A stretch of 5,557 nt of DNA, from positions 4,969 to 10,525 of the forward strand of contig JAAUYW010000044.1 in NCBI GenBank assembly GCA_014804915.1, read 5' to 3'. The notes below the pieces were generated by a model that searched no databases, was not told the DNA's origin, and worked only from the letters and a program-made list of their open reading frames with translations. Source of the DNA: Desulfovibrio sp. Its GTDB lineage: Bacteria; Desulfobacterota; Desulfovibrionia; Desulfovibrionales; Desulfovibrionaceae. Shown in pieces: positions 1 through 5,557 of this stretch; position 1 is the first letter of the stretch, and every line of letters starts with the position of its first letter. The translations under genes and the position numbers were made by a program.

Positions 1-306
1 TCAGACGATACTGGCGCAAGCGGGCATGACATAGGCGAATTCAATGAGAATATGCTCAAAAGCATAGACGAGCTTGAGCTTTCGGTGCGCGCGACCAACT
101 GCCTGCGCAGCGCCAATATTTCCACAGTCGGAGAGCTGGTGCAAAAAACGGAAGCCGACATGCTGCGCACCAAAAATTTTGGACGCAAATCTCTTGATGA
201 GATCAAGAGCGTGCTCGTGAGCATGGGGCTTGATTTTGGAATGAAGGAAGAGGGATTCGAGAAAAAATTGCAGGAATGGAAAAGGAAGCAACAAAATGAG
301 GCATAG
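1..306 (+). CDS. rpoA: RNA polymerase alpha subunit, C-terminal domain (5'-truncated)
   Basis: This is the 3' end of the gene for the alpha subunit of RNA polymerase. It is open from base 1 in frame 1 and ends at TAG 304-306, leaving 101 residues. The visible part is the alpha C-terminal domain (alphaCTD), which contacts UP elements and activators. After a short polar linker (residues 1-17) comes the typical core: [15 protein letters not shown], then [11 protein letters not shown], then [10 protein letters not shown]. By recalled alignment to E. coli, the residues matching the DNA-contacting R265, N268, C269, K298 and S299 are all present: R30, N33 and C34 here, plus the Lys-Ser of GRKSL. The ATG at 52 is internal to the linker/CTD and is not the true start; the N-terminal assembly domain lies upstream of the window. 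The gene overlaps rplQ by 11 bp, as expected for the end of the alpha operon. Identification is very secure. Confidence 0.97.
   Translation, partial: SDDTGASGHDIGEFNENMLKSIDELELSVRATNCLRSANISTVGELVQKTEADMLRTKNFGRKSLDEIKSVLVSMGLDFGMKEEGFEKKLQEWKRKQQNEA
283..288 (+). promoter_or_regulatory. Ribosome binding site of rplQ inside rpoA
   Basis: AGGAAG lies 7 nt before the ATG at 296, within the last codons of rpoA. It supports that start. Together with the 11 bp gene overlap it suggests that L17 translation is coupled to termination of alpha translation (inference). Confidence 0.7.
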
Positions 307-847
307 CAATTCCGGAGGAAAATTCTCGCGGTCCCCGGCTCACCGCAAGGCGCTGTTCATGAACCTGGCCAAAGCGCTGCTTCAGCATGGCCGGATAGTT
401 ACAACCGAAGCGAAAGCCAAGGATCTGCGCGGCATTATTGAGCCCCTGATCACGCTCGCAAAACGCAACGATCTCCACTCGCGCCGCCTGGCGTACAAGC
501 ATTTGAATGACCACAAGATTGTAAAATACCTGTTTGATGAAATAGGGCCGCTTTTCATGGAAACCCCGGGCGGCTACACGCGCGTGCTGAAGCTTGCAAA
601 GCATCGCAAGGGCGATAACGCGCCAATGGCCATCATCGAATTCACGCGCAAAAAAGGAGAGGCGCCAGAGGCCACGCCCGAAAAGAAGCGCCATGAGATG
701 TCCGCGCCAGCAACTCCGGCTGGAGACGCAAAGCCAGCAGAGCCTCAAACCAGCACAGAGGCCAAAGCGGAAGCCGCGGCTCCCGCTCCTGAAGCGGCCC
801 AGCCAACGCAGGCGGAAAGTCCAGGACAGGAAACCACAAAAGCATAA
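296..847 (+). CDS. rplQ: 50S ribosomal protein L17 with extended C-terminal tail
   Basis: This encodes bL17, a protein of the large ribosomal subunit that binds 23S rRNA. The product is 183 residues. The N-terminus [20 protein letters not shown] is a diagnostic L17 signature, followed by the conserved stretches [15 protein letters not shown] ([19 protein letters not shown], residues 34-52), GGYTRVLKL (92-100) and the closing MAIIEF strand (111-116). The L17 core therefore ends near residue 118. Residues 121-183 form a tail rich in Ala, Pro, Glu, Gln and Lys with no recognisable fold, probably disordered. The usual bacterial protein is about 115-130 residues, so this one is about 60 longer. 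The ATG at 296 is chosen because it gives the canonical MRH start and has AGGAAG 7 nt upstream. It overlaps rpoA by 11 bp in another frame and is followed by a terminator-like hairpin. Confidence 0.97.
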   Translation: MRHSNSGGKFSRSPAHRKALFMNLAKALLQHGRIVTTEAKAKDLRGIIEPLITLAKRNDLHSRRLAYKHLNDHKIVKYLFDEIGPLFMETPGGYTRVLKLAKHRKGDNAPMAIIEFTRKKGEAPEATPEKKRHEMSAPATPAGDAKPAEPQTSTEAKAEAAAPAPEAAQPTQAESPGQETTKA

Positions 848-853
848 CCATGA

Positions 854-877
854 GAAGCAGGCCGGCTGGCCTGCTTC
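854..877 (+). terminator. Probable transcription terminator after rplQ
   Basis: A perfect 10 bp GC-rich inverted repeat (GAAGCAGGCC at 854-863, GGCCTGCTTC at 868-877) encloses a 4 nt loop (GGCT). It starts 7 bp after the rplQ stop codon. The following sequence (CCGGTTT) is only weakly T-rich, so it is an imperfect intrinsic terminator. It fits the end of the rpoA-rplQ operon in the 63 bp gap facing the convergent DHH gene. The minus strand has no T-run next to the stem, so I do not claim it works in both directions. Confidence 0.65.
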
Positions 878-910
878 CGGTTTAACCGTCCAGCAAACAA
901 GTGCCGAAGA

Positions 911-1960
911 TTACCCTGCGCCGCTTTCGCCGCCCTGTTCCGCGCCTGGCTTCTGGGAGACAGCCTTTGGGCGCACTTTGCGCGTCATCAGGCGGATATA
1001 AATAAATTCAGAGGGCTTTAGCCCACGCGGCACTGCGGAGAGAGGAAATTCGGCGCGTCCCATATTTCTGTGGCCTCCAGCGCTGCCAACATCATGAAAA
1101 CAGGCATCCGCAAAGCGGCCAATATCGCGGCTGCCATCACCGCGAAACACAACGATCACAGTCTGCTCGACAATGCCGCTGACCGCAATCCATTTCAGGC
1201 CATGCACCTTTGTAAAAAAATCCGCGACTGCGACAAGCAAGTCAGCTGACTTTATCTCATTCAGCTGCGCATAGGCTCCGCCGCCACTGCAATCAACAAG
1301 ATTTCGGAATGCGCGCGAAAAATAGGGCAGCCAGGAGCGCAGATACTCGCTGCGACTGATTCTCCGCAACAGATTGTTATCGGCATACTGCGATAGCCAT
1401 TGATAGGCCTTGAGATCCTGCTCGCCGCCAGAACGCTCAAAGGTCGCCGTATCAGTGCGGATGCCATAGAGAAGCGCCGTAGCCAGCAACGCCCCAGGCC
1501 GCTCGCGCAAGCCGCGCAGCATCTGCGCCATCATGCTGCTGGTCGCGCCAAATTCGGGCTGGATATCGCAGTATGCGTCAGCCTCGGCAAGATAGGGACC
1601 AATCTCGGTAAGCGGATGATGATCAATAATCAGGTTGAACAGCAATTCGCCAAAGGCCGGATTATGCGCAGGCTGGGAATCCACCATTGCGAAAGCATCA
1701 TACAGGGCGGCTTTTTCCGGTTGCCAGAACTTTGCCGGAATGCGCAAATAGCGAATCATGGCCAGATTGTCGGGCCTGGTCACCTCGTTGATGCGCATGA
1801 TATCAATTCCGCGCGCCCACTTGTGCAGCAAGCGCTTGAGCGCAACCGCGGATGCAAGCGCATCTGGATCAGCATTGATAATAATGCACCAGCGCCAGTC
1901 AGCTGGCTGACTCTGGCGCCAGGCCCTGAAGGCCTGCAATTGACTTGCCGAAATAGTCAT
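911..1960 (-). CDS. DHH/DHHA1-family phosphoesterase (NrnA-like)
   Basis: The 349-residue product has the layout of the DHH-DHHA1 family: Mn-dependent phosphoesterases that hydrolyse nanoRNAs, pAp or cyclic-dinucleotide products. Visible motifs are motif I NADPDALASA (29-38), motif II around D94 (MVDSQ), motif III IIDHHP (111-116; D113, H114, H115), motif IV GIRTDT (166-171; D170) and the DHHA1 substrate-binding signature GGHRNMGR (295-302). The length is near the roughly 310-350 typical of NrnA-like proteins. No signal peptide or membrane segment is seen, so it is probably cytosolic. The motif I histidine of typical NrnA appears to be Ile27 here. The tail after about 325 is Lys/Gly-rich and probably disordered. 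The ATG at 1958-1960 is the only plausible start, since an in-frame TAG lies at 1967-1969; its Shine-Dalgarno is weak. The gene is downstream of the M16C protease on the same strand (96 bp gap). The family is secure; the exact substrate (nanoRNA, pAp, pApA or another) cannot be decided from sequence. Confidence 0.9.
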   Translation of the reverse strand: MTISASQLQAFRAWRQSQPADWRWCIIINADPDALASAVALKRLLHKWARGIDIMRINEVTRPDNLAMIRYLRIPAKFWQPEKAALYDAFAMVDSQPAHNPAFGELLFNLIIDHHPLTEIGPYLAEADAYCDIQPEFGATSSMMAQMLRGLRERPGALLATALLYGIRTDTATFERSGGEQDLKAYQWLSQYADNNLLRRISRSEYLRSWLPYFSRAFRNLVDCSGGGAYAQLNEIKSADLLVAVADFFTKVHGLKWIAVSGIVEQTVIVVFRGDGSRDIGRFADACFHDVGSAGGHRNMGRAEFPLSAVPRGLKPSEFIYIRLMTRKVRPKAVSQKPGAEQGGESGAG

Positions 1961-2056
1961 GGACGACTATCTTGCCACAACTTTTGCATGACTGGAAGAG
2001 GGCAAGCTGGCATCATCCCGCCAGAGGCCGCAGGGCAGGCCATAAAGGAAGCGACA
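1961..2056 (-). other. 96 bp gap between the protease and DHH genes
   Basis: This spacer separates two co-directional minus-strand genes. It holds no ORF, no clear intrinsic terminator and no convincing -35/-10 pair. The inverted repeat CTTGCC (1971-1976) / GGCAAG (2001-2006) has a 24 nt loop and no T-run, too weak to name. Read-through from the protease gene into the DHH gene is therefore possible but not demonstrated. Confidence 0.4.
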
Positions 2057-4987
2057 TTAGCCGGCATTTTGAATTAGCCGCTCTTCTTTCCAGCCATGCT
2101 CCCTGGCTGCCTCGGCTGTTTTCGCGCCGCCCAGCACACAGATATCGCCTGACTGGGCAAATGCATCAAGATTATCCGCAAAATTCGCAAAATCCGAGGC
2201 AGTAGCCGAGAGCATCTGCTCCCGCGTAGCCTGCCGCATTTCCGGAGTGCTGCCAGCCAGATGCCAGGCCAGGGCCTTCGCTCCCCTGGCATCAGGAAGG
2301 AGATAAGTATCAGTCGCGCCCACAGCGCCCACAATCGCCTGTTCAATCTGGGCGCGCGAAGGCGGCGATTTTCGCAGCCACTCTGCCAGGCCGTCATACA
2401 CGCCCAGGGTGCGATCCACATTCGGATCGCGATAGGACGTGCAAACCAGGGTGCCGCTCACGCGCTCCAGACTGCAAAACGCCCCATACGCGCCCCCTGC
2501 TACGCGCACATCCTCCCAGAGCCTGCCCATGCGCAGCCAGCGCACAATGACATTCGCGGCTCCGGAAAAAACATAGCCAAGATCATAGAGATTGGCGCCC
2601 TTGCCAACGTAGTTGACCTGGCCATCCGTGACAAAGGCCTCACGAGGAGCAAGCTTCAGGGCCGGATAAAGTGCAATGGCCACGCCATCAGAGGGCGCTG
2701 CCTTTTGCGGAAGCGCGTTGAATAGCGAAGTCGCAGCCTGGCTCAGGCCGGAAAGCTGCTTTTGCTCGGCAACGCAGGAAAAGATTGCTTTTTCGCTGTG
2801 AATTAGCAACTCGCGCAACAGGGCAAAATCAGCCAGAACAGCGTCTGGCTCCTTTTCCAGGCGCCCGGCAAAACCGCGCATATATTCCAGCTGGCTGATG
2901 CCTGTCATTTTTTCGGCCAGGGCTGCGTCGCCTGTAAAATGCGAGCTTATGCGCAAACCAACCGCGCTGTGGCCGGCTGTCTGCAAGGCCTGTTCAAGCC
3001 TGGCCCGGGCCTCCATGCCCATCAGCGCGAGACGGCTTGCCAGGACACCGGAATCCTTTTGCGGCTCCAGCAGAATTTCGTTGAAAAGGCCAAAAAGATC
3101 GGGAATTTTATCATACACCGCCTTGCCGCTCACTGCGAGAAAGCAAAAAGGCTCCCGGGAGCCCAGCTTCGCGCCTGTGAGAATGCTGGCGCCAAGACCG
3201 CCAGTCGTGGCCGCGATCTTCATGCCCAGGCTGGCATAATCCGCCCTGGCTGTGCCGCATTCAGTCAGCGAGCGGGCAAACAGCGGCATCAGGGGAAGCA
3301 GGCGCTCCGGAATTTCCGCAACCGGGAGCAGGACTGTGCAATAGGCCACGCCCCTGGTTGGCAGGTCGTGAACCAGATATGTGCGCGAATCTTCTACCCT
3401 GGTTTCAGTGGGTATGGGCGGCCTGGTTTTGGGCAGATCCTTGACGCCAAGGGCCGGAATGCGGGCCAGATCTTCTGGAGAATCCGGAGCCAGCTTCGCG
3501 TCCTGCATGCGCCTTGTGGCTTCCACTGTCTCCTGGCGCGCGCCAGAACCCATTTGCGCCTGAATTTCGGCAAGGCGCCCTGTTTCGGCCTCGGCGCGAA
3601 TCTGGCCCAGAGCGGCATCCGGCAGGAGAAGCACTCGCGTATAGGGGCTGTCAATAAAATATCGGGCAAGCGTTTCCTCAAAAACTTTCACGCCTTTTGC
3701 CAGATCGGCCTTGATGTCCGCTATCGGCTTTTCCCAGGCCAGCTGGTCCAGCGGGTTTGCGCCATAAAGCCAGCTGGAAAGGGCAAGCACCATTGCTGCC
3801 AGCCCGCGCGGAAACCTGCCAGAATTATCCTCCCTGTAAGCAAATTCCACAGAATTGACAGCAGCCGCGATTGCCTCCGCAGGGATGCCCTTTTGCGCAA
3901 GATTCCTGAGCGTTTGCAAAACCAGATCTTCCACCCTGCCTGCGTCAGCCTGCCTGATGCCCTTGAGCCCTGTGGAATAGTACATCTGGCGCAAATTGGT
4001 CTCAAGCCCGCAGCCGGTGGTATCCTCGCCAAGGCCGGATTCCATCAGGGCGCGGCGCAGCGGCGAGCCTGGCAATCCCTCCAGAATGTGCTCCAGCATT
4101 TCCAGCTGGATCGCTTCGCGTACGCTCTCCATTGGCGGAAACAGCCAGTTGATGGTCAGATAGGCGCGGTTTTCGCCTGGGCCGGCCGCATACGGCTTTT
4201 CAATATAGACATTTTTACCAGGCAGCTTCTGAATGGCGATTTCCGGAAGGTTCGAAACCGTGCCATAAGAGCTGATCTCCTGGTCAATCAGCTCCAGGCG
4301 TTTGTCTTCGGGATCGTCGCCCCAGAAAAAGAAGCGGGCATTGCCTGGCTGATAATAGCGGGCATGAAAATCGCGGAACGCCTGGTAGGTCAAATCCGGA
4401 ATGCATTCCGGATTGCCGCCAGAATCCAGGCTGTAGAGATTGTCCGGAAAAACGGCCTGCTGGCTCTGCTCGCCGAGAACCGAATCCGGCGAGGAATAAA
4501 CGCCCTTCATTTCATTATAGACTACGCCCTTGAAAGTCCAGGGACCGTCCGCTGTTTCAGCGTCAATATGCCAGCCCTCCTGCCAGAATGTCGCCTCTGC
4601 CAGCAGGGGATGGAAAACAGCATCCAGATAGACGTCCATGAGATTATAAAAATCCTGGAGATTGGCGCTGGCAACAGGATAGCAGGTTTTGTCCGGAAAT
4701 GTGAAGGCATTGAGAAAAGTCTGAAGCGAGCCCTTGAGCAATTCCGCAAAGGGCTCCTTGAGGGGATATTTCTCCGAGCCGGCCAGCACCGAATGTTCAA
4801 GGATATGCGAAACGCCAGTAGAATCGGTTGGGGGCGTGTAAAAACTGACGCCAAAGCACTTGTTTTCATCCTGATTGACAATGGAAAGCAGCTGCGCGCC
4901 GGTTTTGACATGGCGCCAGAGCCGGACCATGCCGCCAGTTTCGGAAAGCTCCCGCTCTTCAAGAAGCTCAAAGCCATGCTTGATCAT
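2057..4987 (-). CDS. M16C zinc metalloprotease, presequence protease (PreP)-like
   Basis: The 976-residue product is a full-length M16C (pitrilysin superfamily) peptidase of the PreP/PITRM1/CYM1 type. This family forms a clamshell chamber that degrades unfolded peptides up to several tens of residues. The inverted zinc motif is HILEH (H61, E64, H65), with the distal zinc-ligand glutamate in VVYNEMKG (E159). The block DSTGVSHILEHSVLAGS and the following FLNAFTFPDKTCYPV (91-105) and FWQEGW (134-139) are typical of PreP. By recalled numbering, R828 and Y834 in RVAGGAYG match the pair (R848/Y854 in plant PreP) in the C-terminal half that helps bind substrate. Approximate order: catalytic M16 domain (about 20-190), M16_C domain (about 195-440), M16C-associated region (about 455-710), final M16-like domain (about 720-960). 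No signal peptide is visible, so it is presumably cytoplasmic. The ATG at 4985-4987 follows a G-rich CTGGGG, with an in-frame TGA 15 nt upstream. No frameshift or missing catalytic residue is seen. Confidence 0.95.
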   Translation of the reverse strand: MIKHGFELLEERELSETGGMVRLWRHVKTGAQLLSIVNQDENKCFGVSFYTPPTDSTGVSHILEHSVLAGSEKYPLKEPFAELLKGSLQTFLNAFTFPDKTCYPVASANLQDFYNLMDVYLDAVFHPLLAEATFWQEGWHIDAETADGPWTFKGVVYNEMKGVYSSPDSVLGEQSQQAVFPDNLYSLDSGGNPECIPDLTYQAFRDFHARYYQPGNARFFFWGDDPEDKRLELIDQEISSYGTVSNLPEIAIQKLPGKNVYIEKPYAAGPGENRAYLTINWLFPPMESVREAIQLEMLEHILEGLPGSPLRRALMESGLGEDTTGCGLETNLRQMYYSTGLKGIRQADAGRVEDLVLQTLRNLAQKGIPAEAIAAAVNSVEFAYREDNSGRFPRGLAAMVLALSSWLYGANPLDQLAWEKPIADIKADLAKGVKVFEETLARYFIDSPYTRVLLLPDAALGQIRAEAETGRLAEIQAQMGSGARQETVEATRRMQDAKLAPDSPEDLARIPALGVKDLPKTRPPIPTETRVEDSRTYLVHDLPTRGVAYCTVLLPVAEIPERLLPLMPLFARSLTECGTARADYASLGMKIAATTGGLGASILTGAKLGSREPFCFLAVSGKAVYDKIPDLFGLFNEILLEPQKDSGVLASRLALMGMEARARLEQALQTAGHSAVGLRISSHFTGDAALAEKMTGISQLEYMRGFAGRLEKEPDAVLADFALLRELLIHSEKAIFSCVAEQKQLSGLSQAATSLFNALPQKAAPSDGVAIALYPALKLAPREAFVTDGQVNYVGKGANLYDLGYVFSGAANVIVRWLRMGRLWEDVRVAGGAYGAFCSLERVSGTLVCTSYRDPNVDRTLGVYDGLAEWLRKSPPSRAQIEQAIVGAVGATDTYLLPDARGAKALAWHLAGSTPEMRQATREQMLSATASDFANFADNLDAFAQSGDICVLGGAKTAEAAREHGWKEERLIQNAG

Positions 4988-5041
4988 GTTTAACCCCAGG
5001 TTTCAAAATTGCGGGGCCGGACACGGCAGCCGCAGCGTTTA

Positions 5042-5051
5042 TTGCCGGCAA
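5042..5051. promoter_or_regulatory. Palindrome, possible activator-binding site
   Basis: TTGCCGGCAA is a perfect 10 bp palindrome. A related element, TTTCCGGCTT at 5061-5070, matches it at 7 of 10 positions, 19 bp further on. They lie about 105-135 bp upstream of the predicted sigma-54 start site, the distance at which enhancer-binding proteins usually bind. The role is inferred from position and symmetry only; a short palindrome can arise by chance. Confidence 0.25.
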
Positions 5052-5149
5052 CTTTCAGGATTTCCGGCTTGAGAGCCCTAGCCAGCGATGCAGGTTATCC
5101 CTTTTTGCCGCATTTGTCATTTATTGGCCACGTCGCAAAACAAAGCTTA

Positions 5150-5165
5150 AGGCACGAATTTTGCT
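5150..5165 (+). promoter_or_regulatory. Sigma-54 (RpoN) -24/-12 promoter of the flagellar gene
   Basis: AGGCACGAATTTTGCT closely matches the sigma-54 consensus TGGCACG-N4-TTGCW, differing only at the first base. The invariant GG (5151-5152) and GC (5163-5164) are separated by exactly 10 nt. The predicted transcription start is near 5176, giving a leader of about 50 nt before the ATG at 5227. Hook and basal-body genes are often RpoN-dependent class II/III flagellar genes needing an enhancer-binding activator such as FlrC/FleQ/FlgR types. That the site works is an inference, but the match and its position are strong. Confidence 0.85.
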
Positions 5166-5215
5166 TAAAATCTTGCGCAAAGAGAGCACACATTGCCAGC
5201 AGCCGGCATATTACC

Positions 5216-5221
5216 AGGAGG
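5216..5221 (+). promoter_or_regulatory. Ribosome binding site of the flagellar gene
   Basis: AGGAGG, a perfect anti-16S match, lies 5 nt before the ATG at 5227. It fixes that start over the internal in-frame ATGs at codons 12 and 19, and suggests high translation, as expected for a protein needed in many copies. Confidence 0.9.
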
Positions 5222-5226
5222 ATAAC

Positions 5227-5557
5227 ATGAATTCATCACTATATATTGGCGCAACCGGCATGAAAGGCCTTTCGGAAGGCATGCAGGTTACGTCAAACAA
5301 TCTGGCAAATGTCAGCACCATTGGCTACAAGCGCCAGGACATACTGTTTTCGGACATGCTGTCCCAGACCCAGGCCACAAATGGCAACTGGTGGAACGCG
5401 CAGGAGGATTCGCGCGTCGCAGTGGGGCAGGTGGGCCAGGGCCTGCAAGTGGAGGCCATCCGCACCATTCACACAAGTGGCGCGCTGGAATCAACGAACT
5501 CAATGACTGACCTTGCCATCAGCGGCAAGGGTTTTTTCCAGGTCAGCGATGACAGCG
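5227..5557 (+). CDS. flgE: Flagellar hook protein FlgE-like (3'-truncated)
   Basis: The first 110 residues of a flagellar hook/rod-family protein are visible; the frame is still open at the window end. The N-terminus (MNSSLYIGATGMKGLSEGMQ, then VTSNNLANVSTIGYKR, residues 21-36) is the axial-protein N-terminal rod motif, which forms the D0 coiled-coil shared by FlgB/C/E/F/G/K. The segment SGALESTNSMTDLAISG followed by KGFFQV (residues 84-106) is the characteristic hook/rod motif after it. The protein is exported by the flagellar type III system without a cleaved signal peptide and assembles outside the cell. Choosing among FlgE, FlgF and FlgG is not certain from the N-terminus alone. FlgE is favoured by the SSLYIGATGM start, the insert before GQVGQGLQV and recalled resemblance to hook proteins of Desulfovibrio-type bacteria. 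It starts a new transcription unit with its own sigma-54 promoter and strong RBS. Confidence 0.85.
   Translation, partial: MNSSLYIGATGMKGLSEGMQVTSNNLANVSTIGYKRQDILFSDMLSQTQATNGNWWNAQEDSRVAVGQVGQGLQVEAIRTIHTSGALESTNSMTDLAISGKGFFQVSDDS

Larger units (their letters stand above)
4988..5226. other. Divergent intergenic region between the protease and flagellar genes
   Basis: The 239 bp between the divergent starts contains no supportable gene. Towards the flagellar gene it carries a sigma-54-type promoter (5150-5165) and a strong Shine-Dalgarno (5216-5221). Two palindrome-like elements sit about 110-130 bp upstream of the predicted start site. I could not pick out a convincing sigma-70-type promoter for the protease on the minus strand; AT-richer stretches near 5112-5125 and 5139-5150 are the only loose candidates. 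One-frame ORFs crossing this region lack an RBS and family resemblance. Confidence 0.6.

Noticed and set aside
203..748. 181-codon minus-strand frame opposite rpoA/rplQ
   Set aside because: RpoA and L17 account for this DNA with diagnostic motifs. The antisense product is composed of the usual shadow-frame residues and has no RBS.
1971..2006. Inverted repeat CTTGCC/GGCAAG between the protease and DHH genes
   Set aside because: The stem is only 6 bp with a 24 nt loop and no T-run, so it is neither a terminator nor a credible operator on this evidence.
1400..2077. 225-codon plus-strand frame across the DHH gene
   Set aside because: It is antisense to the motif-bearing DHH frame, has no recognisable domain, and begins inside a region explained by that gene.
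2939..4993. 684-codon open frame on the plus strand, antisense to the protease gene
   Set aside because: It lies almost entirely opposite a protein with full M16C motifs. Its translation is rich in Arg, Ala, Gly and His without family resemblance, and no RBS is evident. It is explained by the lack of stop codons opposite a GC-biased gene.
5126..5136. Second possible sigma-54 site (TTGGCCACGTCGC)
   Set aside because: The GG and GC are separated by 7 nt, not the required 10.
5194..5208. TGCC/GGCA inverted repeat in the flagellar leader
   Set aside because: The stem is only 4 bp and is probably chance; there is no sign of a riboswitch or thermometer.
5009..5230. 73-codon plus-strand frame in the divergent intergenic region
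   Set aside because: It has no Shine-Dalgarno and no recognisable family. It runs through the sigma-54 promoter and into the flagellar start codon, so it is more likely chance.

Overview
This window looks like ordinary chromosomal DNA from a motile, Gram-negative-type bacterium. It is moderately GC-rich and nearly filled with coding sequence. The RpoA/L17 pair, an L17 with an Ala/Pro/Glu-rich tail, a PreP-type M16C protease, a DHH/DHHA1 phosphoesterase and a hook gene behind a sigma-54 promoter suggest a deltaproteobacterium, perhaps Desulfovibrionales. That placement is inferred from remembered family resemblance; no search was run.

Layout. Bases 1-306 (+) hold the 3' end of rpoA, encoding the alpha C-terminal domain. 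It overlaps rplQ (296-847, +) by 11 bp, the usual end of the alpha ribosomal-protein operon. A GC-rich hairpin at 854-877 closes that operon, in a short gap facing a convergent gene. Two minus-strand genes follow: a DHH/DHHA1 phosphoesterase (911-1960) and, upstream of it in transcription order, a 976-residue M16C metalloprotease (2057-4987). A 239 bp divergent intergenic region (4988-5226) separates the protease from the start of a plus-strand flagellar hook/rod-family gene (5227 to the window end, truncated). That region carries a close match to a sigma-54 (-24/-12) promoter and a perfect Shine-Dalgarno sequence, both for the flagellar gene.

How the parts relate. The first two genes supply transcription and translation machinery. 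The two minus-strand genes may share a transcript; by family, one degrades short peptides and the other short oligonucleotides or cyclic dinucleotides. The flagellar gene starts a separate unit, probably under RpoN and an enhancer-binding activator.

I see no CRISPR array, mobile element, tRNA or rRNA gene, toxin-antitoxin pair or defence system, and no convincing undescribed system. The points most worth a second look are the sigma-54 promoter with possible upstream activator sites, an apparently missing motif I histidine in the DHH protein, and the tail on L17.
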